Of a stretch of DNA of 64,000 bases, positions 16,910-25,918 are shown piece after piece. The notes beneath the pieces are model-generated. The model did not search any database, had not been told where the DNA came from, and saw nothing but the letters and a program-made list of their open reading frames with translations. This stretch comes from an uncultured Sanguibacteroides sp. (GTDB lineage Bacteria > Bacteroidota > Bacteroidia > Bacteroidales > Marinifilaceae). Position numbers and translations under genes: made by a program. The DNA lies in NCBI RefSeq assembly GCF_900543425.1, contig NZ_UQRQ01000003.1, positions 62,001 to 126,000 of the forward strand, in the 5' to 3' direction. Positions within the stretch are counted from its first letter, which is position 1. Each line of letters opens with the position of its first letter.

Positions 16910-17638
16910 TTACAAATTATTTTCCGCCATTTGGTAATTGATGTAACGCTTTTTCATCCAACGGTAAGCAAAACAATCCTTAAAAGGTCCTACCAGGCGA
17001 TTTGCCAAATTATATTTAGATTTACCCGCAATTCGAGGAAAATGTTTCACGGGAACCTGTTTTACTTTCCCGTTTTGAAGTTGAATCAAAGCCGGAAGGA
17101 AGCGGTGCATCCCTGTGAAAAAAGGAATCCTTTTCGCGTAATCCGCACGTAAAATCTTCAAAGGACATCCGGTATCCTCCACTCCGTCATGAGTCATCAT
17201 CCGGCGAAAGCCATTGGCAATTTTCGAAGACATGTTTTTTACCAGACTATCCTTTCTTCCGGTCCGAATTCCCATTACCATCTCGTACTCATCCGCATAT
17301 TCCAATAAACGGTTGAAATCGGCAGGTGTCGTTTGTAAATCAGCATCAATATAACCGACCCACGGTGAAAAAGAGTGATCGATTCCCGCTTTCATAGCCG
17401 CACTTAACCCTCCGTTACGAGCCAAGTTCATAAAAAAGAAATTCGCATTCCTGGAACATACTTCACGAATCAGCCGCTCACTATCATCTTTCGAGCCGTC
17501 ATTAACAAATAAAACACAAGAAGAAACTTTCGCCGTTTTCAAAAAATCACCCAACTCTTCTTCCAATCGCAAAATATTTCCCTCCTCATTATATACCGGA
17601 ACGATAATGGTTAACTGATAGTTTGCGGTTTTATTCAT
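16910..17638 (-). CDS. DPM1/ArnC-like family 2 glycosyltransferase
   Basis: 242 aa. GT-A fold: LTIIVPVYNEEGNI near residue 10-22, FVNDGSKDDS, and the metal-binding DxD as GYIDADLQTTP. GVEDTGCPLKILRADY and RIAGKSKYNLANRLVGPFKD are typical of dolichol/undecaprenyl-phosphate sugar transferases. Unlike GtrB or ArnC it lacks the two C-terminal membrane helices. It likely makes a polyprenyl-phosphate sugar on the cytoplasmic face. With the LAB_N protein and the GT-C enzymes it would form a lipid-linked sugar pathway for envelope modification. Confidence 0.88.
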   Translation of the reverse strand: MNKTANYQLTIIVPVYNEEGNILRLEEELGDFLKTAKVSSCVLFVNDGSKDDSERLIREVCSRNANFFFMNLARNGGLSAAMKAGIDHSFSPWVGYIDADLQTTPADFNRLLEYADEYEMVMGIRTGRKDSLVKNMSSKIANGFRRMMTHDGVEDTGCPLKILRADYAKRIPFFTGMHRFLPALIQLQNGKVKQVPVKHFPRIAGKSKYNLANRLVGPFKDCFAYRWMKKRYINYQMAENNL

Positions 17639-17690
17639 AAGCTCAAAAATTTAAATGCTCGAATTAAATTATAGTTACGACAAAATTGTT

Positions 17691-17698
17691 TAGCTTTG
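17691..17698 (+). promoter_or_regulatory. -7 promoter element of pyrH
   Basis: TAGCTTTG fits TAnnTTTG exactly. A -33 TTTG is not obvious. The transcript would start near 17705, about 74 bases before the ATG. Confidence 0.4.
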
Positions 17699-17778
17699 TT
17701 GTTTGTTTTACGGTCATTCAATATCGTAATATTACTATATTCAGATTATTTTGTTTTCAAAACTAAACGGACAAAGAT

Positions 17779-18483
17779 ATGCAATATAACCGAATTTTAT
17801 TAAAACTCAGCGGAGAATCTTTAATGGGAGAACAAAAATACGGCATAGATACCGCTTGTTTAGAAAGCTATGCTCGCCAAATTCATGAAATAGCAAGTTT
17901 AGGCATTCAGATTGGGATTGTCATCGGAGGAGGAAATATTTTTCGGGGTTTAAGCGGTACAAACAAGGGGTTCGATCGGGTAAAAGGCGACAGCATGGGC
18001 ATGTTGGCCACCGTTATCAACAGTCTTGCCTTGAGCTCCGCCTTAGAAAACGAAGGTTGTAAAAATAAGGTGCTTACGGCTATACGTATGGAACCAATCG
18101 GAGAATATTATTCAAAAGCAAAAGCCGTGGAATATCTGCAAGAAGGTTACGTCACGATTATCAGCGGCGGCACGGGTAATCCTTATTTCACCACAGATAC
18201 GGCAAGCAGTCTCCGGGCTATTGAAATCGAAGCCGATGCCATGTTAAAAGGAACGCGGGTAGACGGCATCTATACCGCAGACCCGGAGAAGGATCCGACT
18301 GCCGTAAAATTCGACAAAATCACGTACGATGAAATTTACACCCGGGGATTGAAGGTAATGGATTTAACGGCAACGACCATGTGTAAAGAGAATCATCTCC
18401 CTATCATCGTTTTCAATATGGATGTCCCCGGTAATCTGAAGAAGGTCATGACAGGTGAAAACATCGGAACTATCGTTTATTAA
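17779..18483 (+). CDS. pyrH: UMP kinase
   Basis: 234 aa, standard length. It phosphorylates UMP to UDP in pyrimidine synthesis and belongs to the amino-acid kinase fold, not the NMP kinase fold. Visible motifs are LLKLSGESLMG at the N-terminus, GIVIGGGNIFRG for phosphate binding, and GGTGNPYFTTDTA, then DGIYTADPEKDPTA. Assignment is unambiguous. The usual neighbour frr is not here; dxs follows after 52 bases containing an 8-bp hairpin. Confidence 0.97.
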   Translation: MQYNRILLKLSGESLMGEQKYGIDTACLESYARQIHEIASLGIQIGIVIGGGNIFRGLSGTNKGFDRVKGDSMGMLATVINSLALSSALENEGCKNKVLTAIRMEPIGEYYSKAKAVEYLQEGYVTIISGGTGNPYFTTDTASSLRAIEIEADAMLKGTRVDGIYTADPEKDPTAVKFDKITYDEIYTRGLKVMDLTATTMCKENHLPIIVFNMDVPGNLKKVMTGENIGTIVY

Positions 18484-18498
18484 ATTAAGAGTTTAAAC

Positions 18499-18520
18499 GG
18501 AAAAGAGAGCATTCTTTTCC
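18499..18520 (+). other. Stem-loop between pyrH and dxs
   Basis: ggaaaaga (18499-18506) pairs with tcttttcc (18513-18520), 6-base loop. It is followed by TGCTTTAGAG, not a T tract, so termination is doubtful. Confidence 0.35.
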
Positions 18521-18535
18521 TGCTTTAGAGACTAT

Positions 18536-20419
18536 TTGATCGTGAATAAAAATATATTAGAAACTATCAACTCGCCTGCCGACTTAAAGAAAGTCCCAGA
18601 AGACGATTTAATTCAACTTTGCCAGGAACTCCGTCAGAAAATTATCGACGAATGTTCCGAACACCCCGGCCATTTCGGTGCAGGTCTGGGGGTTGTTGAG
18701 CTTACGGTAGCTTTACATTATGTTTTCGACACCCCCTACGACAACCTGATATGGGACGTCGGACATCAGGCTTATCCTCATAAAATATTAACCGGGCGGA
18801 GAGAAAATTTCGACACGAACCGTCAATATAAAGGAATTAGCGGATTCCCGAAACGAAGTGAAAGCGAATACGATTCTTTCGGGACCGGGCACTCTTCGAC
18901 CTCTATTTCCGCCGCATTAGGTATGGCTGTAGCAGCCAAATTAAACGGGGAAAAAGACAGACTTTCCGTGGCCGTAATCGGAGACGGGGCCATGACCGGA
19001 GGAATGGCTTTTGAAGCATTGAATAACGCGGGAATAAACAATGCCAACCTTTTGGTTATTTTAAACGACAATAATATGGCCATCGATCCGAATGTCGGTG
19101 GTATGAATGAATATTTATTGGATATCTCCACATCTAAAGCTTACAATAAGCTAAAAGAAGACGTTTGGCGAATTTTAGGGCGATTGAATAAAATCAGTCC
19201 GGGAGCGCGTAATTTTATCCAAAAAGTTGACAATAGCGTAAAATCGCTCTTACTTAAACAAAGTAATCTGTTTGAAGCTTTAGGATTCAGGTACTTCGGG
19301 CCGGTAGACGGTCACGATGTAAATCACCTGATTAAAGTACTCCGGGATCTGAAAGAGATTCAGGGACCCAAATTATTACATTGCATTACCGTTAAAGGCA
19401 AAGGGTTCAAGCAAGCCGAATTGGATCAAACAACCTGGCACGCCCCCGGAAAATTCAACAAGGAAACAGGTGAACTGATCAAAGAAAACAAACCCGATAC
19501 ACCCCCCAAATTTCAGGATGTATTCGGACATACTATTTTAGAACTGGCCCGGAACAATGAAAAAATCGTGGGCATTACACCGGCCATGCCTACGGGTTGT
19601 TCTCTCAACATTATGATGAAAGAGATGCCGGACCGTTGTTTTGATGTCGGTATTGCCGAGCAACATGCCGTAACTTTTTCTGCCGGACTTGCCACACAGG
19701 GATATATCCCCTTTTGTAATATTTACTCCTCTTTCATGCAGAGAGCGTACGATCAGGTTATTCATGACGTGGCGTTACAAAAGTTACACGTTATTTTTTG
19801 TCTTGACAGGGGAGGGCTGGTCGGAGCAGACGGAGCCACGCACCACGGGGCCTATGACTTGGCTTACTTCCGTTGCATCCCGAATATGACGATTGCCGCC
19901 CCGTTCGACGAGGAAGAGTTGCGCAATATGATGTACACGGCTCAACTTCCGGATAAAGGTCCTTTTTCGATCCGTTATCCGCGCGGTAACGGTTCCATGC
20001 TTCATTGGAAGACTCCGTTCAAAGAGCTCGAAATAGGAAAAGGAAGATGCCTCATCGAAGGAGACGACATAGCCATACTGTCTATCGGTGCCATCGGGCG
20101 AGAAGCTATAAAGGCAATAGAAAAAAATCCCTCCCGGTCGGTTGCATTATACGATATGCGCTTTCTTAAACCCTTAGATACGGAGCTACTGCATTCGGTT
20201 TTCAAAAAATTTTCCAAAATCATCACGTTGGAAGACGGAACAACCATCGGCGGTTTAGGCAGTGCTATTCTCGAATTTATGGCCGACCACGGGTATTCGG
20301 CCAAAGTAATTCGATTAGGTATCCCCGATCATTTTATAGAACACGGTAGTCAACAGCAATTATATCACGAGTGCGGATTTGACGCGGAAACAATTTATAA
20401 TTATATTTGTTCGATATAG
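18536..20419 (+). CDS. dxs: 1-deoxy-D-xylulose-5-phosphate synthase
   Basis: 627 aa if started at TTG 18536, 625 if at GTG 18542; no ATG is suitable, and AGAG at 18527-18530 is the only ribosome-binding hint. It condenses pyruvate and glyceraldehyde 3-phosphate into DXP, the first step of the MEP isoprenoid pathway and a precursor for thiamine and pyridoxal. The thiamine diphosphate motif is GDGAMTGGMAFEALNNAG followed by NDNNMAI; the transketolase pyrimidine domain has AEQHAVTFSAGLA and RGGLVGADGATHHGA. The C-terminal transketolase domain runs from about residue 490. A Crp/Fnr regulator follows 18 bases downstream. Confidence 0.96.
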   Translation: MIVNKNILETINSPADLKKVPEDDLIQLCQELRQKIIDECSEHPGHFGAGLGVVELTVALHYVFDTPYDNLIWDVGHQAYPHKILTGRRENFDTNRQYKGISGFPKRSESEYDSFGTGHSSTSISAALGMAVAAKLNGEKDRLSVAVIGDGAMTGGMAFEALNNAGINNANLLVILNDNNMAIDPNVGGMNEYLLDISTSKAYNKLKEDVWRILGRLNKISPGARNFIQKVDNSVKSLLLKQSNLFEALGFRYFGPVDGHDVNHLIKVLRDLKEIQGPKLLHCITVKGKGFKQAELDQTTWHAPGKFNKETGELIKENKPDTPPKFQDVFGHTILELARNNEKIVGITPAMPTGCSLNIMMKEMPDRCFDVGIAEQHAVTFSAGLATQGYIPFCNIYSSFMQRAYDQVIHDVALQKLHVIFCLDRGGLVGADGATHHGAYDLAYFRCIPNMTIAAPFDEEELRNMMYTAQLPDKGPFSIRYPRGNGSMLHWKTPFKELEIGKGRCLIEGDDIAILSIGAIGREAIKAIEKNPSRSVALYDMRFLKPLDTELLHSVFKKFSKIITLEDGTTIGGLGSAILEFMADHGYSAKVIRLGIPDHFIEHGSQQQLYHECGFDAETIYNYICSI

Positions 20420-20437
20420 CGTTTATTCAACCAGGCC

Positions 20438-21136
20438 ATGAAAGCAGAAATCTTATTACCGGACAACATCGAATGTATTGCCAAATTCAAGAAGACATTT
20501 AAGAATGTGGCCGATCAGGAAATTGAAAAGTTACTTGCAGATAACGTAATCAAACACTATAAAAAGGGTGAATTTATCTACAACGAAGGCTCTCGAATAA
20601 AGGGTTGTTATTTCCTGTATTCCGGAATCGTAAAGATTTTCCAGACCGGTAACGAAGGAAAGGATCAGATCATTCGGTTCGGGAAAGAAGGAGACATCTT
20701 CGGGTTCCGGTCCGTTATCCGTAAAGAGTCAGCTTGTACTTCCGTAGAGACACTATCGGACTGTATCTTATGTTATATACCGGATGCGTCCTTGGTACAT
20801 ATGATCACCAATAGCCCTAACTTTGCCTACGAGATGATGCAAATAGCCTGTAAAGAATTAGGTGACGCAAATCGCTACATCAAAGATATCGCTCAAAAAT
20901 CCGTGAAATCAAGACTGTCAGAAATCTTGCTATTAATTGCCGGAGATTTCGGCATGGAGGACGACGGAACATTAAAACTAAGCGTTACCCGGGAAGATTT
21001 AAGCAATTTTGTAGGCACGGCAACAGAAACCCTTATCCGGCTGCTTTCGGATCTGAAAAACGAAGGACTCCTTGAATCCAAAGGACGAAAAATTAAATTA
21101 CTGAATATCGATAAATTAAAAAAATTGGCAGAATAA
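20438..21136 (+). CDS. Crp/Fnr-family transcriptional regulator
   Basis: 232 aa. Residues about 20-135 form a cyclic-nucleotide-binding beta-roll (KKGEFIYNEGSRIKGCYFLY, GDIFGFRSVI). A dimerisation helix follows, and residues about 160-232 are a Crp-type winged helix with the recognition helix region LSVTREDLSNFVGTATETLI. It has no Fnr-like CX2-3C iron-sulfur motif at the N-terminus, so a 4Fe-4S sensor is unlikely; the effector is unknown. It is 18 bases after dxs, so probably in the same transcript. Confidence 0.9.
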   Translation: MKAEILLPDNIECIAKFKKTFKNVADQEIEKLLADNVIKHYKKGEFIYNEGSRIKGCYFLYSGIVKIFQTGNEGKDQIIRFGKEGDIFGFRSVIRKESACTSVETLSDCILCYIPDASLVHMITNSPNFAYEMMQIACKELGDANRYIKDIAQKSVKSRLSEILLLIAGDFGMEDDGTLKLSVTREDLSNFVGTATETLIRLLSDLKNEGLLESKGRKIKLLNIDKLKKLAE

Positions 21137-21174
21137 CCTTTACCAAACCTACCCTCCCATCATAATTAAAAATT

Positions 21175-21205
21175 ATAGCACCCGGGGACGGGTACAATGT
21201 GCTAT
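21175..21205 (+). other. Nested inverted repeat downstream of the Crp/Fnr gene
   Basis: atagcac (21175-21181) pairs with gtgctat (21199-21205), and within it CCCG-GGGA-CGGG forms a second short stem. No T run follows. It may end the dxs-regulator transcript or be a protein-binding site. Confidence 0.35.
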
Positions 21206-21282
21206 TCCTCGACAATTGCAAATCAGAATGCCAAAATATCCGAATCGCACAACCTAAAATCATCAATTTAAAATCTCCATCT

Positions 21283-21316
21283 TTTGGATAATTCTAATTA
21301 TTAAGCGTTATATTTG
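21283..21316 (+). promoter_or_regulatory. Promoter of the aminotransferase gene
   Basis: TTTG (21283-21286) and TATATTTG (21309-21316), 22 bases apart. It overlaps a longer in-frame extension of the aminotransferase reading frame and so supports the ATG at 21350. Confidence 0.65.
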
Positions 21317-21349
21317 TGCACAAAACTTAACATCTTAAAATACGAATCT

Positions 21350-22549
21350 ATGCCACAAATATCAGAAAAAGGAATGGCGATGCCGTCTTCGCCCATACGG
21401 AAATTAGTTCCCTTTGCGGATAAAGCTAAAGAAAGAGGAATAAAAGTATACCACCTGAATATCGGACAACCGGATATTCAAACCCCGGATGTTGCGTTAG
21501 ACGCACTAAAACATTGCACGGAAAAGGTCATTGCTTATACGAATTCCGCCGGAAATCTCTCTTACCGGAAAAAATTAGCTAAATATTATCAAAATATTGG
21601 TATCCAGATCGACGAAACCAATATCATGATTACAACAGGAGGTTCGGAAGCGATCACCATTGCTTTTATGTCTACCTTAAATCCCGGAGATGAGATTATT
21701 ATTCCGGAACCATTCTATGCCAATTACACGGCTTTTGCGCTGATGTGCGGTGTAAAAGTAAAAGCGATCACATCCAGTATCGAAACCAATTTTGCCTTAC
21801 CTCCCGTTAGCGAGTTTGAAAAGCTAATCACTCCCCGTACCAAAGGTATCGTTATCGTGAATCCGAATAACCCCACGGGTTACTTATATTCACAGGAAGA
21901 GCTGGAGCAACTGGCTTCCATCGTGAAAAAATACGACCTCTATCTTTATTCCGATGAAGTATACAGGGAGTTTTGTTACGACGGACACAAACATTTCTCC
22001 ACGATGCAATTGAAAGGAATAGAGCAAAATGTCATATTATTGGACTCTGTTTCCAAAAGATACAGCGAATGTGGTTTACGCGTAGGAGCTCTGATTACCC
22101 GGAACAAAGAAGTTCTGGCTGCCGCACTAAAATTCGGAATGGCTCGTTTGTGTGCCCCCGCTATCGGTCAGATCCTGGCGGAAGCTTCTTTGGATACCCC
22201 GGAAGAATATTTTAAAGATGTTTACAACGAGTATATCGAAAGACGAGACTTCATGGTAGAGGCTTTAAATAAAATGCCGGGAGTCGTTTGTCCCAAACCG
22301 AAAGGAGCTTTTTACGCGGTAGTAAAACTTCCCGTAGACGACGCGGATAAATTTGCTCAATGGTTGCTGGAAGATTTTGAATACAACAAGCAAACCGTAA
22401 TGGTCGCTCCTGCCAGCGGCTTCTATTCCACTCCCGGATTAGGTAAAGACGAGGTAAGGATCGCTTATGTTTTAAAGATTTCCGAACTGAAAGGAGCGAT
22501 GGAAACCTTGGCCAAAGCGTTAGAGGTATACCCCGGAAGAGTAAAATAA
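21350..22549 (+). CDS. Class I/II pyridoxal-phosphate aminotransferase
   Basis: 399 aa from ATG 21350; the frame is open 12 codons further, but those codons cover the promoter. Fold-type I features: YHLNIGQPDIQTP, TTGGSEAI, VNPNNPTGYLYS, YSDEVYREF (Asp and Tyr of the PLP site) and SVSKRYSECGLRVG, in which the Lys forms the Schiff base. The C-terminal Arg (DEVRIAYV) is the carboxylate-binding residue. Such enzymes are annotated as aspartate aminotransferases, but the substrate range cannot be fixed by sequence alone. It is monocistronic, with its own promoter and terminator. Confidence 0.92.
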   Translation: MPQISEKGMAMPSSPIRKLVPFADKAKERGIKVYHLNIGQPDIQTPDVALDALKHCTEKVIAYTNSAGNLSYRKKLAKYYQNIGIQIDETNIMITTGGSEAITIAFMSTLNPGDEIIIPEPFYANYTAFALMCGVKVKAITSSIETNFALPPVSEFEKLITPRTKGIVIVNPNNPTGYLYSQEELEQLASIVKKYDLYLYSDEVYREFCYDGHKHFSTMQLKGIEQNVILLDSVSKRYSECGLRVGALITRNKEVLAAALKFGMARLCAPAIGQILAEASLDTPEEYFKDVYNEYIERRDFMVEALNKMPGVVCPKPKGAFYAVVKLPVDDADKFAQWLLEDFEYNKQTVMVAPASGFYSTPGLGKDEVRIAYVLKISELKGAMETLAKALEVYPGRVK

Positions 22550-22568
22550 CATTTTTCTATACGATATT

Positions 22569-22605
22569 AATCCTGGATGACTCCGGTCTTTCAGGATTAT
22601 TTTTT
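22569..22605 (+). terminator. Terminator after the aminotransferase gene
   Basis: aatcctg (22569-22575) pairs with caggatt (22592-22598), followed by ATTTTTTATTTT. Confidence 0.65.
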
Positions 22606-22690
22606 ATTTTCTCCTTTAGAAATCCGGTAAAACGAATGTCCATTTCGTTTAATATCGCAAACCAAATACTCGTTTATCAAACATTTTATC

Positions 22691-22698
22691 TATCTTTG
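22691..22698 (+). promoter_or_regulatory. -7 element of the acyltransferase-gltX operon
   Basis: TATCTTTG matches TAnnTTTG; the ATG is 30 bases downstream. No clear -33. Confidence 0.45.
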
Positions 22699-22728
22699 TC
22701 CAAAGATTTCTAAATTTAAGATCAAGAC

Positions 22729-23868
22729 ATGACTTCAGATCCCCAATTTGATAGCATCAGGCCATATATAGGATCAGAGATTCCGGAAGCCGTTGAACGT
22801 CTCAGCCAAGCAGAAGAATTTTTGCAACTTTTTTCTCATATGACCAAAGTCGATAAAAATCTTATCGCAAAACAACTTGAAGGCATTACGACCAGAGACG
22901 AATTCCAAGCCCGGTTCTTCGGGCCGGTAATGGAAAGGCTCATCGCCGGCACAACAGACGGTGTTACAGCTGTAGGTCTGGAACATATAGAAAAAGATAA
23001 ATCCTATCTATTTGTGACCAATCACAGGGACATTATCCTCGATTCCGCTATCCTTAATGTGCTATTAAGGAAACGGGGAGACCATTACTGTGAAGCAGCG
23101 ATCGGGAGCAACCTGTTAATAAATAAATGGGTCACGGACCTGGTAAAGTTGAATGCCTGCTTTATTATTGAACGGGGATTACCGGTCAGGGATATGATTT
23201 CAAGTGCTTCCTTACGTTCTCATTACATCCGGGATATTATTCATGAAAATGAATACTCCGTGTGGATCGCCCAGAAAGAGGGAAGAACAAAGAACGGAGA
23301 CGACCGGACACAACATAGTTTACTCAAAATGTTTAAGATGAGTGGTCCCAAAGAGTTCGTCGACAACTTCAAAGAACTACGTATTGTTCCGATTGCGATC
23401 TCTTATGAATGGGAACCTTGTGACGATCTGAAAACCGATGAACTTTATCAAAAAAGTATCGGTGATTACGTGAAGACCCCGGCAGCAGATATGCGAAGTA
23501 TGCAACAGGGACTTTCGGGCTATAAAGGAAGAGTACATTTTACGGTCTGTCCTCCTATTCAGCATGAACTCGATGAACTCGATGCTCAATCGAATAATGG
23601 AGATCGGATAGCGGAATTGGCAACTTACATCGACTCTAAAATCCATTCCGGATTCAAATTATGGCCGAATAACTATATCGCTTACGATCTTCTCCACGGG
23701 ACAACACGTTTTTCCTCGAAATATTCTACTGAAGAAAAGGAAAAATTTATTCAAGTGATGACGGAAAAGATGGAACGTCTTAACGGAAATCGCTCTGTTT
23801 TAAATAACATTTTTCTGGAAATTTATGCCAATCCGGTTAAAAACGCCACAACAGAAAATAAACAATAA
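22729..23868 (+). CDS. Glycerolipid acyltransferase (PlsC-like)
   Basis: 379 aa. The catalytic signature is VTNHRDIILDSAIL at about residues 100-113; the spacing HRDxxLD is the form seen in a PlsC-like subfamily found in Bacteroidota and marine bacteria rather than the classic HX4D. A second block is FIIERGLPVRDM and then IAQKEGRTKNGDDRTQ, matching the glycerol-phosphate binding region. It probably transfers acyl chains to a lysophospholipid-type acceptor at the inner membrane. It heads a run of closely spaced genes (two small proteins and gltX). Confidence 0.82.
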   Translation: MTSDPQFDSIRPYIGSEIPEAVERLSQAEEFLQLFSHMTKVDKNLIAKQLEGITTRDEFQARFFGPVMERLIAGTTDGVTAVGLEHIEKDKSYLFVTNHRDIILDSAILNVLLRKRGDHYCEAAIGSNLLINKWVTDLVKLNACFIIERGLPVRDMISSASLRSHYIRDIIHENEYSVWIAQKEGRTKNGDDRTQHSLLKMFKMSGPKEFVDNFKELRIVPIAISYEWEPCDDLKTDELYQKSIGDYVKTPAADMRSMQQGLSGYKGRVHFTVCPPIQHELDELDAQSNNGDRIAELATYIDSKIHSGFKLWPNNYIAYDLLHGTTRFSSKYSTEEKEKFIQVMTEKMERLNGNRSVLNNIFLEIYANPVKNATTENKQ

Positions 23869-23878
23869 CCCCGATCCT

Positions 23879-24058
23879 ATGCGTATATCTCGATATCTAT
23901 TGATACTTGCAGCATTTCTAATTATGATCTCAAGTGTCCTCTCTCTGTTTCACGGAGGAGATCGTACCGCCGTTTACGTTAACATCGCCGCAATGGCATC
24001 CATCGCTATTGCCGTATCGATCATAAGCTTTAAAAACCCTAATAAACGTAACCTGTAA
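23879..24058 (+). CDS. Small two-helix membrane protein
   Basis: 59 aa from the ATG at 23879, ten bases after the acyltransferase stop. It has two hydrophobic helices (about residues 5-20 and 30-49) joined by a short polar loop, HGGDRTA, and a basic C-terminus (NPNKRNL). No family is recognised. Its stop codon TAA shares its last A with the ATG of the next gene, which suggests translational coupling. A function cannot be stated. Confidence 0.6.
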   Translation: MRISRYLLILAAFLIMISSVLSLFHGGDRTAVYVNIAAMASIAIAVSIISFKNPNKRNL

Positions 24059-24342
24059 TGTACAAATTCAGACGTCGAATCTATGTCGGAGAAAAAAGCA
24101 TGGAATTTTGGTTTGGATTAACCAGTAAAAGCCGGGATCATCATTCGAATTTTACCTTGTTTCTCTTAACAGAGAATCCCGATTCACCCTTTAGTTACGC
24201 GGAACAAATCGGAAGTGGCTTTCACGCAAAGGCCGACGCCGAACGTTTTGCCATTCAATACGCGAAAGAGCTCTTCCGAAATTTATTGGATCGGGAGAAA
24301 GAACCAAAAGAAAAAGAAGAAGACGATAACAATCAACTATAA
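24058..24342 (+). CDS. Conserved-looking small cytoplasmic protein
   Basis: 94 aa. It starts MYKFRRRIYVGEKSMEFWFG and ends in a highly charged tail (KEPKEKEEDDNNQL). There is no signal or membrane segment. The start codon overlaps the stop of the upstream small membrane-protein gene by one base, and gltX begins 15 bases after its stop, so it is part of the acyltransferase-gltX transcript. I do not recognise the family. Confidence 0.6.
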   Translation: MYKFRRRIYVGEKSMEFWFGLTSKSRDHHSNFTLFLLTENPDSPFSYAEQIGSGFHAKADAERFAIQYAKELFRNLLDREKEPKEKEEDDNNQL

Positions 24343-24357
24343 TAAATAAACTGAAAA

Positions 24358-25878
24358 ATGGACAGAAAAGTTAGAGTAAGATTTGCTCCCAGCCCCACGG
24401 GTGCACTCCATTTAGGAGGTGTCAGGACGGCCCTATTCAATTATTTATTTGCTCGCCATCACGGCGGTGATTTCCTTTTAAGAATAGAAGATACGGATCA
24501 AAATCGGTATGTACCCGGAGCTGAAGAATATATTATAGAATCATTAAAATGGTGCGGATTGACCGTAGACGAAGGTGTCGGCGTTGGCGGAGAATTCGGT
24601 CCCTATCGTCAAAGCGAACGCAAATCCCTGTATAAACAATACGCCTTACAATTAGTAGAATCCGGCAATGCTTATTACTCTTTCGATAGCGCGGAAGAAC
24701 TAAACGAACTACGAGCCGCAAGTGAGGCCAAAGGAGAAACGTTCATGTATAATGCCGCCAGTCGAAAAAATCTCAAGAACTCGCTGAACATGCAAGACGA
24801 CGAGGTTAAGAGATTGTTGGAAAACGACATCCATTACGTGATTCGTTTTAAAATGCCTGAAAACGAAGATCTGTATTTACACGATATCATCCGGGGAGAC
24901 GTACATTTCAACACCTCGCTTCTGGACGATAAAGTTTTGTTTAAGTCCGACGGTATGCCGACTTATCACTTGGCCAATATCGTCGACGATCATTTAATGA
25001 AAATATCTCACGTGATCCGGGGAGAAGAGTGGTTACCCTCTCTACCTCTTCACGTACTCTTATACCGGGCTTTCGGTTGGGAAGAGACTATGCCGGAATT
25101 TGCCCACCTCCCCTTAATTTTGAAACCTGTCGGTAACGGAAAATTGAGCAAAAGAGACGGTAATAAAATGGGTTTCCCCGTGTTTCCCATGGAATTTACC
25201 GATCCGGAGACAGGTGAAAAATGGCATGGTTATAAAGAGGACGGTTATCTGCCGGAGGCCTTTATCAATATGCTGGCTTTACTGGGATGGAATCCGGGAA
25301 CGGAGCAGGAAATTTTCTCCTTACAGGAACTTTGTGAACAATTCTCGCTGGAGCGGGTTAATAAATCGGGAGCTCGTTTCAATCCTGACAAAGCCAAATG
25401 GTTTAACCACAAATACCTGGTACAGAAAAGCGATAAAGATTTGGCCATCCAATTGAATGAAATACTTGTAAGTAACGGGATTACGTACAATATGGAAAAG
25501 CTGGAAAAGATTTGTCGTCTATTAAAAGAGAGAGCCGATTTCATATCCGACATATACCAGTCATCCGGATATTTCTACAAAGCTCCGGAGACATATGACG
25601 AAAAAGGGGTGAAAAAAAGTTGGAAAGAAGAGACGCCTGCCCTCATACGGGAACTTATTGATGTCTTGGAAAAAGTAGAACACTTTACCTCTTCAGAGAC
25701 AGAAGAGGCCGTTAAAGCTTGGATCACGACAAAAGAGATAGGATTCGGGAAAGTCATGAATCCATTCCGCTTAGCTATTATCGGATCGTCCGACGGCCCG
25801 CATATGTTTGACATTATCGAAATCCTCGGAAAAGAAGAGACATTAGCCCGATTACATCGAATTCTAAATACACTTTAA
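24358..25878 (+). CDS. gltX: Glutamyl-tRNA synthetase
   Basis: 506 aa. A class I synthetase that charges tRNA-Glu. The N-terminus RVRFAPSPTGALHLGGVRTA contains the HIGH-type motif HLGG, and GKLSKRDGNKMGFPVFP contains the KMSKS-type motif KLSKR. The C-terminal helical anticodon-binding domain covers about 350-506. Whether it is discriminating or also charges tRNA-Gln cannot be judged. It is the last gene of the operon starting with the acyltransferase and ends in a bidirectional terminator. Confidence 0.97.
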   Translation: MDRKVRVRFAPSPTGALHLGGVRTALFNYLFARHHGGDFLLRIEDTDQNRYVPGAEEYIIESLKWCGLTVDEGVGVGGEFGPYRQSERKSLYKQYALQLVESGNAYYSFDSAEELNELRAASEAKGETFMYNAASRKNLKNSLNMQDDEVKRLLENDIHYVIRFKMPENEDLYLHDIIRGDVHFNTSLLDDKVLFKSDGMPTYHLANIVDDHLMKISHVIRGEEWLPSLPLHVLLYRAFGWEETMPEFAHLPLILKPVGNGKLSKRDGNKMGFPVFPMEFTDPETGEKWHGYKEDGYLPEAFINMLALLGWNPGTEQEIFSLQELCEQFSLERVNKSGARFNPDKAKWFNHKYLVQKSDKDLAIQLNEILVSNGITYNMEKLEKICRLLKERADFISDIYQSSGYFYKAPETYDEKGVKKSWKEETPALIRELIDVLEKVEHFTSSETEEAVKAWITTKEIGFGKVMNPFRLAIIGSSDGPHMFDIIEILGKEETLARLHRILNTL

Positions 25879-25882
25879 AAAG

Positions 25883-25918
25883 AATCCCCAAAATCTTAAA
25901 GACTTTGGGGATTTTTTT
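25883..25918. terminator. Bidirectional terminator between gltX and nitroreductase genes
   Basis: aatccccaaa (25883-25892) pairs with tttggggatt (25904-25913). A T run follows on the plus strand (to 25918), and TTCTTTTT follows on the minus strand, so it can serve both convergent genes. The nitroreductase stop codon sits in the T run. Confidence 0.85.

Noticed and set aside
17043..17058. TGTTTCACGGGAACCT, similar to parS
   Set aside because: Only 13 of 16 positions match, the palindrome is broken, and it lies inside the GT2 coding sequence.
17639..17778. Second promoter for the GT2 gene on the minus strand
   Set aside because: CAAA runs are present, but none is followed at the right spacing by TA to make the -7 element.
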